A stretch of DNA of 64,000 nt from Ixodes scapularis. Taxonomy: Eukaryota > Arthropoda > Arachnida > Ixodida > Ixodidae. Positions 22,895 through 34,274 of the stretch are shown here, piece by piece. The notes beneath the pieces are model-generated. The model saw nothing but the letters and a program-made list of their open reading frames with translations. It was not told the DNA's origin and made no database searches. Both the position numbers and the translations under genes were made by a program. The stretch spans positions 9,640,018-9,704,017 of the forward strand of contig NW_024609836.1 in the NCBI RefSeq assembly GCF_016920785.2, given 5' to 3'. Numbering within the stretch: position 1 is the stretch's first letter; every line of letters starts with the position of its first letter.

Positions 22895-23825
22895 TTGCAG
22901 CGGTCACTGCAGAGTTGGACAAGTTTCAACGAGAGATTGGGATACAAGTCGGCACCACCAGTGGACTGTTCAGACAAGACCAGCTGATCACTATTTCAAA
23001 GTTAAGAATGAAAATGGGTTGCTAGTGCTGACTGGAGTGTGCTCGTTTGAGATATTCGACAACATCACAGAACTATGCACAGAAGTGTGCACACTCCAAA
23101 CATCTCGCAGCTTCTGCTTAGGTGATGACGATGCTGCGCTGTTCACCTTCATGAACTTGTACCATGATGAAGTTGTACCATTTTCACAGGTGGCTGTGCT
23201 GTTCGGTGTTCACTGCACACGCTATTTTCTGGCCTGAAAAAGATGCTGCGGTCAGCTGCCTAACAACTTTCTTCTGGCAGTACAAGGAGACAAGTATGGT
23301 GCCCGACTGCACAAAGATCGAGGTCGAGCGACCAAGGGTCTTCAAGTCGAGGCTGCTCACGTACAGTCACTACAAACAAACTTACACAGCAAAAACCCTA
23401 GTGAGCAAAACACCAGGAGGCTTAATCAGTTATATAAGCCCAGCCTAGGGTGGTAAAGCTTCAGACGCATTCATTGCAAAGAAATCCAGGTTGCTGGACA
23501 GATGCATCGCACATGTTGATAGCATAATGGTAGACAAAGGGTTTTTGATCAACGAGCTGTGCAGAGAAAAGAATGTACGGATGATCAGGCCCCCTTTCTC
23601 ATGAAAAGAAAGCTTTCAACAGAGGAAGCCAGAGATAATCAGCCATCGCCAGCACACGTGTGCCTGTAGAAAGAGCCATTCAAAGAATGAAGATCTCCCG
23701 TATTCTGAGAAATCAGTTTGATCTGGATCTTGTGCCGTACATAGACAAAATCTTTAGAATAATTGTCAGAGTGGTGAACCTTTCAAAGCACTTGTTTAGC
23801 GAAGACAACTTTCTATTCAAGTAGA
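22895..23825 (+). pseudogene. DDE_Tnp_4 (Harbinger/ISL2EU-type) transposase fragment
   Basis: Pieces in several frames follow the DDE_Tnp_4 domain. At 23300-23400 they are PDCTKIEVERP (first Asp), then SRLLTYSHYKQTYTAKTLV. GGLISYISPA follows, then a TAG where Trp is usual, and GGKASDAFIAKKSRLLDRC (second Asp). SIMVDKGFLINEL (Asp of the usual ADRGF) and RPPF come next. At about 23650-23810 the tail reads VERAIQRMKISRILRNQFDL, the usual xVERxIxRxKxFxIL helix. The upstream part (22900-23000, TAELDKFQREIGIQV) may be the preceding exon. Frameshifts and stops make it non-functional. Confidence 0.78.
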
Positions 23826-23938
23826 AATGTTGCCAACACTGGTCCCTGTTGGGTGTAAGTACGAAGCTGTTAGCCTCTATGTGCATTTCTAAATTTACTT
23901 CCATGACACTCATCTCAATTTGCAAGATCTGTTTCATG

Positions 23939-24572
23939 GCGAACTAAACCCCGAGACTCGGGGAAAAAAGAAGGGCAACAACGGAGAGGAAAAGAAGTCT
24001 AATATAATTGAAACTTCTTGGCGAAAATCCTGTTCATATAGAATTAAGGCACTTCACAAACCGAGAAAAAGAAAAGGGAAGAATGTAACAAAGGAACACC
24101 CTTCCCACAAATGTATGTGTAAGGAACAAAGTAACATGACTGCAAACGACTAACTACAAAAGGACAAAAGACTATATCTTATGCAAAGAATGAACACACT
24201 CTCCTCAAGTATATGTGCACAAAACAAAATGACATGAATGGGAACGACTCTACAAAAGGACAAAAACTTACAAAGGTTTCCATTCACTTACTGTGTTTTG
24301 CATACGTAGGCTTGTAAAAAGGGTGTTCGTTCTTTGATTTAGATTTTTGCAGTTTCGTCCTTTGCTTTCATGTTACTCTGTTTTGCGTACAAATGCTTGT
24401 GGAAAGGATGTTCTGCATTTTTCTCTTGTTTTTTTTCTGTTTGCGAAGGTGTCTGAATCCTATATAAACAGGATTTTCGCCAATAAACTTCAGCTGTGTT
24501 TAAGACTTCCGTTCTTCCTCTCCTTCGTTGCCCTTCTTTTCTTTCCTTCGAGTCTCAGGGTTCAGTTCAGCA
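23939..24572. repeat. ~630-bp imperfect inverted repeat with PLE-like edges
   Basis: The segment 23939-24090 pairs in reverse complement with about 24420-24572. Shared blocks are gactcgg/aaggaaaaagaagggcaac, ggagaggaa, ggcgaaaatcctgtt.atata and aaccctgagactcg. Inside, an ~80-bp unit (atgtgtaaggaacaaagtaacatgac...ctacaaaaggacaaaa) is repeated twice directly at 24105-24270, and again inverted at 24340-24400. The right arm includes caataaacttcag, like the 3' ends of the Penelope-like elements in this window. It may be a pair of PLE tails in inverted orientation. Confidence 0.6.
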
Positions 24573-25370
24573 TGTTCAATAATCACTACCTCAATTGCAC
24601 CGAACCATTCTGTTCTGTTTCATGCTTCGTTTTATGTGTTGTCATTGAAGATAATACCATGCTGTTTCGTGTTCCATTTCATTGAGACTGCGTTTTGGAG
24701 TGAGATGAATTAATAAATACAGTAAAAATGTTTCAAATTGTACAAAAATTTCATTTTATACATGACCGGAACATTTCTCCTGCTCCCATCGAGCAATTGT
24801 TCTCACGCCACTCCCGGGGCCTTATTTTCATGAAGAAGGAGCGTCCCGCGAATGGCCTGCACTGCAGTTAATTGATTTGTGCCTACAACCAACACCAAGC
24901 GGCCTTTACTGAAGCTTCCAACAGCAATCCCAGAAGCCGGTACTCTCCTTCGCCAAAAACCACTCAAAATATGTAAAGTCGAGCATTGTAAATAGCCTTC
25001 TATCCTCTTCCTCCTTGAAATCATTCCCCCACCTTTCCCATGCAAGCCTAACTAACCAAATCAATCGCATCAAAAAAGCTTGTTACACGCATAACTCATT
25101 GCAACCACCTTAAAGGCTTTATTTTCCGAGTCTGCCACCCCGCCCAAAAATGTTTCAGTCACGCCGTATTATTACAACACTTCAACCGCCTCAGGGCAGT
25201 CGCCAGAAGGTATAACGTCAATATCATATTTTCGTGCCAGTTTCAGCTGGGTTCTATGTGTATTCTTGTAAATGAACTCCCACCCTCCCAGTCCGGATGT
25301 TCCAAAAAGCACGGGACTAGCTTCAATCCCTGTGCGTCGGGGTGAGTTTACGCACAGGGATTGAAGGTAC
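24573..25370. other. No recognisable gene
   Basis: Short frames only. A small inverted pair, cgcacagggattgaag / cttcaatccctgtgcg, lies at about 25320-25365. Confidence 0.4.
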
Positions 25371-25379
25371 TGTGTTAAC

Positions 25380-25565
25380 GACAGGTTACGCAAACATGAG
25401 AGAGAGGTCGATAGGAGGGAGTCACAACACTCGATCGCCGTTCACAATAGGGCCTGCTCCTCATGTCGCCCTGGATTCTCTTCGGCAAGAATCCTAGGTT
25501 TGAACCGAGGTCGCTACGGCTGTGAGATAATTGAGGCCTACGCGATAATGCACGCATCCCGAAAT
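25380..25565 (-). mobile_element. Possible tRNA-derived SINE
   Basis: On the minus strand the sequence gcgtgcattatcgcgtaggc precedes ccgtagcgacctcggttcaaacc, which holds a B-box-like GGTTCAAACC. That is the layout of a tRNA-derived head. The body would then run to lower coordinates. No clear A box or poly-A tail was fixed, so the call is tentative. Confidence 0.3.
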
Positions 25566-25998
25566 GTCTCGGCGACCTCTCTTTCTCTCTCCACGAAGGA
25601 GGCGGCCTACCTTTGCCTGCAGTCGATGGCCTTGACAAGAACCCCGCAGGCATAGGTCGTCGGGTGATGTCGTTTCAGGCGGCTTCACTTCTTTGTGGCT
25701 TCTGTTCTGGCCTTTCTTCTTCCCCGCTAGCAATTTTCCTGTCAGTGTCGCATTTATCCTCTCTCTACCACCCCTCACCTCTTCACGTTTCCCGCTTTTC
25801 ACCCTCTACCCTTTCCGCCTCTGGGTCTCTTGGGCCGGGTGCCGGTGCCTAATAAAGCTGTTTGTGTTGAAAGTCAAAAGAGGTGCTGTTCTGACCGTCC
25901 CTATGTTTATTCTTTCCAATTTTATTTCAATATGACTGCTTTCTTTTAATGTTCTATGGCTACTGTTTAGACTGGCCAAAGCACTGTTTTTACACTAC

Positions 25999-27310
25999 TA
26001 CCGTATATATGCGTGTAATGGCCGCACTCGTGTAATAACTGCACCCCTCACTTTAAACAAAAAAGCCAAAAAAATATATTTAAAAATTACTCATGTATAG
26101 GCCGCAAGTATGATTTTTGAATGGCTGGACGCACCAATATTCAGGCACTCTATCCTGTCAGTTTGCACCTCTTGAACCATCACAAACCAGATGCAGCGGT
26201 TTCTCGCTGTCATCCACTTCAGGCTTCTGGATGGGTTATGTGAGTTATACGGCCGGCTTTAAACTCAGAATTGTAAAACTCAGAATTGCAAAAGAGCGGC
26301 TAGGCGAAAGTTCAGTGTCAACAACAAATGTGTCTGCCAGTGGTGCTCCCAGGAAGATGAACTAAGGAGGACCAAGAGAACAAAGCGCGCTTTCCGAGGC
26401 AAGCAGAGCATGTTTCCCTGAAGCTGAAGATTTGCTCCTTCAATTCGCAAAAAGAACCCGGAGCAATGGCTATGTGGTTTTGACAGAGATGCTGCGCATG
26501 AAAGCGCTCGAGATTGCACGGAGTAAGGAGATATTGGCGACATGGTTCAATGCCAGCAATGGGTGGATTCAGCATTTAATGAAGAGAAAGAGAACCTGTC
26601 CATCCGCCGTCGAACAATGATGTGTCAACGTCTACCAGAAGAGTATGAAGAAAAGCTGCTCGCGTTCCAGAGCTTTGTTTTCAAGATGCAGAAAGACCAT
26701 GGCTACATACCGTCGCAGATAGGCAACGCGGACCAAACGCCGGTTTGGTTTGATGCACGGTCATGCTTTGTATCAGAGCGGACGGGTGAAAACTTTCACC
26801 TTTTGTCGTTTTTAAAAGAAAATGTGTACCCGCAGAGCCGTTCCCTAACGGCATATTTGTTCAAGCACAAGACAAAGGATGGATGACGAACGAACGGGTG
26901 AAAAACCAGTTTACCTGCGTTTGGGAAAAGCGACCAGGTGCGAACCTAAACACGCGATTGCTCCTCGTCTTGGATAGCTCTAGGGGACACCTCACTGAGG
27001 GTATGTGAGCACGCCTTCGCGCGTCTGAAATAGATTTGGCCATCATACTTGGAGGTATGACCGGCATGCTTCAGCCACTGGACGTTTCAGTGAACAGGCC
27101 CTTCAAATGTGGATTTCGCCGTGCGCACACCGAGTGCATGGCAATGACTATGCACCAGAAAACACCGACTGGTCGGCTATAGAGGGTGTCCCTTGTGTGG
27201 CTGGATTCTCGAAGTGCGGGACGCGGCTTTCCTTCAATATCGTGGAAAAAAGCTTCGAAGTAACTGGAATTTCCAACAAGGTGGATGGCACGGAAGATGA
27301 TCTCATCTGA
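25999..27310 (+). pseudogene. pogo/Tigger (CENP-B-like) transposase relic
   Basis: A Tigger-like terminus, accgtatatatgcgtgtaatggccgcac, starts near 26000. Coding pieces follow: SYTAGFKLRIVKLRIAKERL (N-terminal helix-turn-helix), EMLRMKALEIARSKEI, FNASNGWIQHLMKRK (CENP-B HTH), RLPEEYEEKLLAFQSFVF, and GNADQTPVWFD with the first catalytic Asp. LLLVLDSSRGHL has the second Asp (about 26960) and GMLQPLDVSVNRPFK the third (about 27070). FNIVEKSFEVTGISNKVDG closes the region. The catalytic signatures survive, but several frameshifts and stops separate them. A 15-bp tandem copy, aaactcagaattg, sits at about 26260-26290. No matching right terminus was found. Confidence 0.82.
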
Positions 27311-27319
27311 GACAGAGAT

Positions 27320-28460
27320 GCAAAAATGAGTTCCGAAGATGAGTGCTCTACTACGGACGGGTGAAAAGGACTTTGTACGCCTGTCTATGCAATACCGATA
27401 AACATTCTCTTGTTCTACCAAGATGTGTGAGTACTTCCACTTAATGACTGATGCGACTCACATTTCCTGCGGGCCTGATAAAATGCCAACCTGCGCATTA
27501 ATGTTCCCTCCACCTCCGCACCAAAAGACGCTCTCCACACTTTTTTTTCTTCTTCTGTGTGATATGTTCAACTTTTTAGGGATCTGAGCGTCGCATCAAT
27601 CTTTTTTTCTTCTTTTAGTAAAGAATGTTTATTTCCCTAACCTATCACCCGATCAGTGGTCCCATCAACATATAAATATGTTTTCATAGGAGCTGTTTCT
27701 TTGTTTTGTTTTTAATCTTCTCCAACCTGCAACAGCGGGATTGAGTGACGTCCTCGGTAGAGGGGAAGGGAGCTGGTCACACATTGTAATGTGCAATGTC
27801 CTGGAGGTCAGCAGCCGGGAAGTAGGTACAGAGAGGGCAGTCCAGAAGGCTAACGGGACCATCGAGAGACAGAACTCTAACAACGAATATAAAGTCGCGA
27901 ATGTGAACAGGGAGGTATACCAGAAGTGTTTGATCACTCCCTGTGAGAATCGGCAAGGCCCCACGGGTGGTCCAGGGATGCCGGAGAGGGAAAGTGGGAA
28001 AAGCCAGAGGTTTCGAAAACCGAAACACGACCACGAAGAGACAGTTCATGCTGGGGCTCGAGAGCCAATGCTCCGTAATCCAGTCGGGCCGTGGGGTTCC
28101 GAGACACTTTTGTCCCCGTAATCGGGACGTAATCCCACGAGCCAGCCAACTCCTAGGGGGTATAGTTAATAACCCAGAACACCACCTTTCCATTACCATG
28201 CTGGGGAGCTCACCATCAAATTGTTTTGACTGTGTATTCTATTCGTAAAAAAGTAAATTGCAGAACTATGTTCGTCGTTGACGGCCAACGGAAGCCACTT
28301 CATCTCTCAAACGACCAACATCGAGGCTTCCACTTACCAAGGTTCACCTCCCCACCCGGACCCGGCAACCCAGTCGCCGAGAGGTAACCAGCGAGCCAGT
28401 ACTGCTCCACAGGTGCACATGCCACTTTTCGCAGGCCCGGAGGCATGCTAATGTCCGGGA
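27320..28460. other. No recognisable gene
   Basis: Two 126-140 codon frames overlap on opposite strands at 27741-28199, but neither shows a motif. The interval ends where the PLE open frame begins. Confidence 0.4.
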
Positions 28461-28463
28461 CCT

Positions 28464-30044
28464 TTGACCAAACTCAAGACGCGCGCTAAGGAACTTTGCA
28501 GTGAAATGAACCTTCCTGGACTTCTGAAAAGAGTGCAATCTAGCAAGGGACTCCATTTAGACATTTTCTTTTCTGCCAAAACGCATAAGATAGGTCCTTT
28601 TAGAGCGATTGTTACAGAGAGGGGATCTTGGCAATCCCAGCTGTCCAGCTTTCTCGCCAAACACCTGTTGTGCTTGGAACTATACGACCCTTTCTTGGTT
28701 AGAAATTCGGAAACGATTATTGATTTTTTGAAGGGAGACGCTAATGGGATGCGTAGTGCTTTTTCTTTGGATGTGGAAGACCTTTTTTATTCTATCCCGC
28801 ACGACCATCTCTTTTCGGGGGTTAGAAAATGCATAGAACGGAACGGTGAGGTGTCATTTGCCAATTCTAGTGGCATCAGTGCGGAGAGTTTTTTGGAACT
28901 GTTGTCGTTTTATCTGTCGCACACGTATGTTTCCTTTCAAGGTGATATGTACGTCCAAAAGAAGGGCATCTGTATCGGGTCGTGTGTCGCGCTGGTGCTA
29001 TCCGATATTTTTTTAAGCCAATGTGACAACACCATTGCCGAGAAGCTGGGGCACGACAACAGCATAAAGATTTATAGGTACGTTGATGATTACCTTGTGT
29101 TCAGCGAATTGGCAGAGCGATCGCTGGATGGCGTTGTAACCCAGATGCTCGATGTGTTTTCCTCGTGTTCTGGAGGTCTGAGGTTTACGCACGAGAAGCC
29201 GGTAGAAGGGACACTGCAGTTCCTTGACTTAAAACTACGCTTTCTGGAGAGTCACATATGTTGGGCGTACGAGCCAAGATCTAAGAAATCCATCCTGCCG
29301 TACGAGTCTGCCCATTCAAAATTAGTAAAAAGGGGCATTGCTAGCATGTGTTTGGAGATGGCCCTAAAACGATCTTGTGAACATTCTGTGCAAGACAGCT
29401 TTAATCTACAGATTTCACGCTTGCAGAAGGCATGTTTCCCACAAGGATGCCTGACTGAGGTTGCGGAAGGATTGTTAAAAAAATTCAAAGGGGCAACCAA
29501 TCGGGCAAGAGAGAAGCCAAAAACGAGACCGGTAATTATTCCGTACTTGCATGCCATGTCCCATAATTTAAAGAAAGTTGCACAGCGGTTTAGAGTACCC
29601 GTAGTATTTTCAGCTCCGGAAAAGATGGCACGCTTGTGCCGTAGAATCAATAATCCCCAGACAGACATGGAGCAGTGCGGCACAAAACACAAAACCAAAT
29701 ATGCTGAGTGTGCCGTCGGAGTGGTTTACGAAATTCCGCTGACTTGCGGCTCCGTGTATATCGGCCAGACTGGCAGATGTGTCAATGATCGTGCACGGGA
29801 GCATGCGTCAGCTATGAGAGCAAGCCCGTCTGGCAATCTAGCTGTTCATTGTAGTCGCTGCCCGTGCTCACCAGTTCTGCATGATGTGAAGGTTCTGGCG
29901 AAATACAAAGATAAAATATGCCGAGAAGTGCACGAGGCGTTTGAGATTAGAGCAAAGGGAGATGAATGCGTTAGCGAGCCTTCCCTTGCCCTCTCAGGGA
30001 AAGAGTATGATTTTATCAAGAGGTCTTCTGGGTTGATGGGATGA
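28464..30044 (+). CDS. Penelope-like reverse transcriptase with GIY-YIG endonuclease (PLE1)
   Basis: A 526-codon open frame begins at a TTG; the first ATG is near 28506, so the 5' end is truncated. Penelope-family proteins are usually longer. RT motif A is SLDVEDLFYSIPH (Asp103), motif B is GICIGSCVALVLSD (residues 168-181) and motif C is YRYVDD (Asp208-209). A thumb-like segment with AHSKLVKR follows. The C terminus is a GIY-YIG nuclease: GVVYEIPLTCG (419-429), VYIGQTGR (431-438), NDRAREH. Family members reverse-transcribe their RNA at a nuclease-cut site. In motif B, Leu stands where PLE3 has Pro (SCNAPVLSD). No internal stop occurs, yet the N-terminal region is missing, so autonomous activity is unlikely. 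Confidence 0.9.
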   Translation: MTKLKTRAKELCSEMNLPGLLKRVQSSKGLHLDIFFSAKTHKIGPFRAIVTERGSWQSQLSSFLAKHLLCLELYDPFLVRNSETIIDFLKGDANGMRSAFSLDVEDLFYSIPHDHLFSGVRKCIERNGEVSFANSSGISAESFLELLSFYLSHTYVSFQGDMYVQKKGICIGSCVALVLSDIFLSQCDNTIAEKLGHDNSIKIYRYVDDYLVFSELAERSLDGVVTQMLDVFSSCSGGLRFTHEKPVEGTLQFLDLKLRFLESHICWAYEPRSKKSILPYESAHSKLVKRGIASMCLEMALKRSCEHSVQDSFNLQISRLQKACFPQGCLTEVAEGLLKKFKGATNRAREKPKTRPVIIPYLHAMSHNLKKVAQRFRVPVVFSAPEKMARLCRRINNPQTDMEQCGTKHKTKYAECAVGVVYEIPLTCGSVYIGQTGRCVNDRAREHASAMRASPSGNLAVHCSRCPCSPVLHDVKVLAKYKDKICREVHEAFEIRAKGDECVSEPSLALSGKEYDFIKRSSGLMG

Positions 30045-30215
30045 ATAGGCATTTTTAACGGCCTATATATTATGTGTTTTTTCCTAAATAAACTTTAGTT
30101 GCGAGTGCGCCTTGTCCTGTTTACTCTCGTCTTTGTCCTGTCGTTTTTTGGCGCTGTATATACTGATCATGAACCAACTAGCCCAAATTTCTACTTTGCA
30201 TGCTAATGCTTCCAT
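30045..30215 (+). mobile_element. 3' tail of PLE1
   Basis: After the stop comes aataaactttagttg and a T-rich stretch ending ggcgctgtatatactgatcatgaaccaactagcccaa. Similar endings (accaact(c/a)g(g/c)ccaa, caactttag) follow PLE3 at 54454-54490 and occur at about 31820-31850, so this is probably the common PLE 3' end. Confidence 0.6.
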
Positions 30216-31685
30216 TGCTCCGGTGGAGTATGTATCTCTACTCAGCTTCGGTCAATCGCAATGCCAACCGCAGGTCACTGCTCAGAAAATGAGTGTATTG
30301 GGCCCTACAAGCTTCAAACGCAGGAGATGCACCAAACAACAGTTTCGAACGAGATATTGGGCTTCGGAGCACATAGTCCAAAATCCCATCAGCGCCATGA
30401 TCGGTTATCAGAGCCGTTACACTGCCTATTGCCACAATGGTGGAAAGCCCAATCCAAACACTGGTTGTTATAAAGAACACCATTTTCATTCGCCTAGCTT
30501 CAACAAACTAGGGAAGTGGGAAGAAAAACAAAAATGCTACTACGGACAAGAGTTACTCAGGTGGCGACTGCTGGCGAAAAGGTGCTGGGAAGTGCCAAGA
30601 TGACCATCTAGATTTAAACCTCGCCACAAGTAAAGGGTATTCTGGCAACAATGAAGACTGGCATGTCTTCCCTCACCACAGCTGCTTTTTTTACCTGGAG
30701 ATGCAGGGCACACAGCACTGAGTTCCCTCTCTGCTTGGTAGGCGACAGAAGCTTGGGAGTCCGACCAGTCACTTATACCAAGTGCGACAGAGAGATGGGT
30801 CCAAGAGAAGTGTGGCAAAAGTTGGACAAGGCCTAGCAAAGACGTCCATTATCTTCATGCAGCCAGAGAGAGCCTTCCAGAACACCACAACAGTCCACCG
30901 CTACACGTCAGAAAACTCCCCAACCAGTTTCCTTCTGATGCACCAAGAGAAGACATCAAGGCACCATCTTTAAAGATGATTGGGACTGGGAGTCAGAGAA
31001 CCTGGACACTTGCATCATGGTGTTCTATAACAGAAGTCATCCTGACGACGCATACCAAGAGGGGAACCAGCAGAAATCACAAAAGACACTGTCAATGGAA
31101 GCCTCACTTGCAGACCTTGGCCTAATAATGACATCAATGATCCACGAAGATAGTCAAACCAATTAAAACCTTTTCCATATTTTCTAGGTTCTGGTTGAAA
31201 CACAGAAAAACTCTGAGCCAATACTGAAAGCGTAGCCAAGTTGGACGATACACTGATAGGCAAAGTGCTTGGAATACAGTCCAAAACCAAGTGGTTCAAC
31301 AGCAGTTTTCCATCCGTGTCTCTGTTACGAGGTGAAGCCCGGAACTCCAAGTAGCCGTGCAGGAGACTTCATATACAAAGGTTTTCCTCCTTTGCTGAGC
31401 AGACTGTGACCGTGATAAACAAGACCTCCCAAGTATATTTCAGGTTCATTGTCCTACAAATCACAACTCCTCAAAGAGCCACTTCCAACTAAGAAGGTTA
31501 GAGCTGGCTAGCTGATGAAAAGCAGCACATAATGACTACAATGATGTTCCATAACTCTGTAACGACTCTCAAGAGACTGCTTCCCTTGCACAATGATGGC
31601 TTGTGTTGTGCTCATCATCTTTCATGGTTTTTCTTAGTGCTTTTTAAAGGTATGTGTGTTTTTATAGGCTGATCCTGTCTTCCTT
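30216..31685. other. No recognisable gene
   Basis: Several 60-110 codon frames lie on both strands. The longest (30112-30603) starts inside the PLE tail and has no motif, so I treat it as chance. Confidence 0.4.
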
Positions 31686-31689
31686 CTTT

Positions 31690-31860
31690 TGTCCTTGACT
31701 GCACTGATATATATAGTGCTGCTTCGATCAATAGAATTTAGTTGTTAGTCAGTGCCATGTTTGTGTCTTTATTCATACAGCCCCTCATCCTTTGCACTGT
31801 TTTAATTCTCAAATATGTCATACTAACTAGCCCAAGCCTCAACTTTAGCAACATTACACA
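31690..31860 (+). mobile_element. PLE 3'-tail remnant
   Basis: The stretch aatagaatttagttgttagtcagtgcc resembles the aataaact(t)tagttg-gagtcagcgcc tails of other PLEs here. It ends with ctaactagcccaagcctcaactttag, the same ending as after PLE1 and PLE3. No coding part is attached. Confidence 0.5.
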
Positions 31861-31942
31861 GAAGGGAACCCGCTTTTCAGCCTTTATAATGAGGAACTTG
31901 GACTTCTCTCTTTCTGGAACTGGCGGGGAAGGGTCTGCCCAA

Positions 31943-32210
31943 TAGATCGACCTATTGTTAAATTACCCAGGCATCAAGAAGAATGTAAGAATTGGTGTTC
32001 CACGCGCTGCACGTGTTGGCTTCAGCAGTACTAACTTTTCTAAAGCAAATGCCTAAAACAAATTACATTTTGCACACAAATTCATCTATGCTTCATTTTG
32101 GTCATTTACTTTGAATCTTTTATATGGGGAAGCCGTGCGTGTGTGGCACGTAGAACACCAATCCCTGCATTCTTCTTGATGCTTGGGTAATTTAGCAGTA
32201 GGTCTATTAT
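31943..32210. repeat. Inverted repeat, ~80-bp arms
   Basis: The segment 31948-32027 (ctattgttaaattacccaggcatcaagaagaatg...) is matched in reverse complement by about 32130-32207. Shared blocks are taaattaccca.gcatcaagaagaatg and attggtgtt. The spacer is about 100 bp. It can form a stem; its origin is unknown. Confidence 0.7.
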
Positions 32211-32729
32211 CAGCTTTGTTCATTTTTTTTCTTACTAATTATTGTTTAGGCATTAAACATGCTTTTGTTCCTGCCCTTTTAAAAATCTACTTTGATCGTT
32301 GAAAAGGATTACCTAAAAAAATAATTGTCCTTTTACGCGTTCTCATCGCCGACAAATGCCGCGAACAATGGACTTTTTACCCATGCACACCAGCCAGGTC
32401 CCACGCCGACAAAGTGTGCCATGGAGGACAAAAAATTGCAACGCTCATCGGGGCCTAATCCTACGCGACGAGTGTAGACGAAATGGATATGATGGTTAAT
32501 GAAGAAGGCCACCGGGAACCCAATACCAGAAAACTTCCTTGACAGCAGAAGGATGTAAGTCCAACACACAAAAAAATGCACGTGACACCAACGTTAGTAT
32601 CGGCGAGTTGCAACTCAAACACTAGCGCAAAGACGCCGCCAAAAAGAAGGAAGAAACCTATGAACAGTGTTGCCAAGGATGGCAGAGTGGTAGTAGTAGA
32701 TTCCAGCACAAAAGAAAACAGCAAAAATC

Positions 32730-32848
32730 AAACATTTCTAAAACCCAAGACGGAGGCTCTAAAAAAGGGAAAAACACAAGACGTCTCAATCGAGACGTCT
32801 AGTGTTTGTCTCCTCTTTGTAGCCTCCGTCCTGGGTTTTGAAATGTTT
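32730..32848. repeat. 119-bp near-perfect palindrome
   Basis: Arms 32730-32787 and 32792-32848 are complementary along about 57 bp with few mismatches: aaacatttc.aaaaccca.gacggaggct on one side and agcctccgtcctgggttttgaaatgttt on the other. The centre is gacgtctcaatcgagacgtc. The right arm resembles the gtct-tcctcgtct 3' region of PLE3, so this may be a head-to-head joint of two PLE ends. Confidence 0.85.
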
Positions 32849-33114
32849 AACTTTAACCAGCTCACCTGCCTTATTACGTTACCTTCAAGCAAATATCAGT
32901 TGATCACTTGAAACCAACGGCTACCATTCATTTAAAGTAAATATTCTATGGTTGCTTCTTTTATCAGATGATTTTGTGACAGGGTTGCTCTAAAAATGTG
33001 AAAGTAGATAAATGAAGAAAAAAAAAGCGGTATAATATACATACATCCTAGCACTCTCCTGAGAAAAATCTTGCTGAGCACGTCAAATGATGTGGATGTA
33101 AACCGCTTTTGAAT

Positions 33115-33412
33115 TTAACTAAGTTCCTGAAGAGAGCAAAGGACAAAACAGAGAGGGAAATCTTAGAGGCGTTTTTTATCAAAAAAAGCGGGAGACAAGT
33201 GCATCAGCATGCCGTCGGTGTGTCTCATTGACAAATAGTTATCCTTTCTTGATAGTTTTATCTGAAGATAGGCGAGTGGCAGACATGGTAACCTTAACGT
33301 GAAACTATTTTTGCTTTTTATGTCCACATGCAATGTATATATTGCTTGGTTTGATGATGCAATAAACTTAGTTGGAAGTCAGCGCCAGTCCTGTCGTATG
33401 TATTCCCTTTTT
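33115..33412 (+). mobile_element. PLE fragment: C-terminal tail plus 3' UTR
   Basis: The frame at about 33128-33200 reads KRAKDKTEREILEAFFIKK and then, after a frame change, CISMPSV. This matches the last ~45 residues of PLE3 (TREILEAVEIA, CVSSPSVALSGKE). An aataaacttagttggaagtcagcgcc tail follows at 33361. It is 5'-truncated and frameshifted. Confidence 0.65.
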
Positions 33413-33732
33413 TTATTTGTCAAGTTCGAGCTGCTCTAATCATGTCTAGCAATCAACGCAATTATGTGGCAACTACTCTACAGCACGGTTTTATTAAATT
33501 GGCACGCTCCATCTTAAAATAAACCCCGAAGGTGCCTTTAAAATATTGTCACTATTCTACCAACAAGGTGTTTGAAGTTCTCTACAAAAACAAAGTGCAC
33601 TACAGTGTATTGGTATATAGCAGGTGCTATCATGTTGTTCCAGAAGTGCACATATACCAACAGAATTAATTGCATGTTCAATAATATCAAAATGAATTTC
33701 AGCCACAGCCAACCTTGGAATCTGTTTTCCCA

Positions 33733-33918
33733 GTATACACCAACTCAACTCTGTTTACTTCACGCCACGGCGGTGGCGCTTCAGGTGCACTTCTGGTCTC
33801 GGAGTGCAGGCAGAAGTCGCTTAACAAAAGAGGCATATCTGTGTTGTTTTGGAAGAACCCTGCCTTCCCGTCAAAACGCCGCGACTGGGGCTATACCAAC
33901 AAAGCTGGGAAGGTGTGA
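33733..33918 (+). repeat. Dispersed repeat, copy 1
   Basis: The segment tatacaccaactcaactct...aaagctgggaaggt is matched in reverse complement by 63474-63672 over about 190 bp, with scattered differences and one short indel. Both copies translate without a recognised domain. It is probably part of a transposon or its footprint. Confidence 0.7.
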
Positions 33919-34274
33919 ATAACAGCTCTCATAAGTTTTCTTCGTACAAGATGCATTAAGTTGGGGAGGAGGTGCACGAACTGTTCATCTCGCTTCTGGA
34001 TGTTCCAATATCTGCATCGACCGCAGCTTCAGTGTCGACGCTGCCAAGCTCAACCGGCTCAATTACAACAGCCTCAGCGTCAATGGTGCAAAGCTCGACT
34101 CCATTATACGATTATACCCACAGAAAGCTGGAGACGCAAAGTGCACCATCTTTGCCAAGCCCGACAGCTGATCAGTGGACGCATTCTACACCCTATTAGG
34201 CCAACTTGCACAGAAATAAAGCTTCCCTGATGTGAAACGAGAAATCAGTAACAAGATTGTTTTTGCCATGTCAT

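Noticed and set aside
27741..28199. Overlapping 126-140 codon frames on both strands
   Set aside because: Neither has a recognisable domain; mutual overlap suggests chance in locally GC-richer DNA.
30112..30603. 163-codon plus-strand open frame
   Set aside because: It begins inside the PLE1 3' tail and has no motif; an overlapping minus-strand frame is equally plausible.
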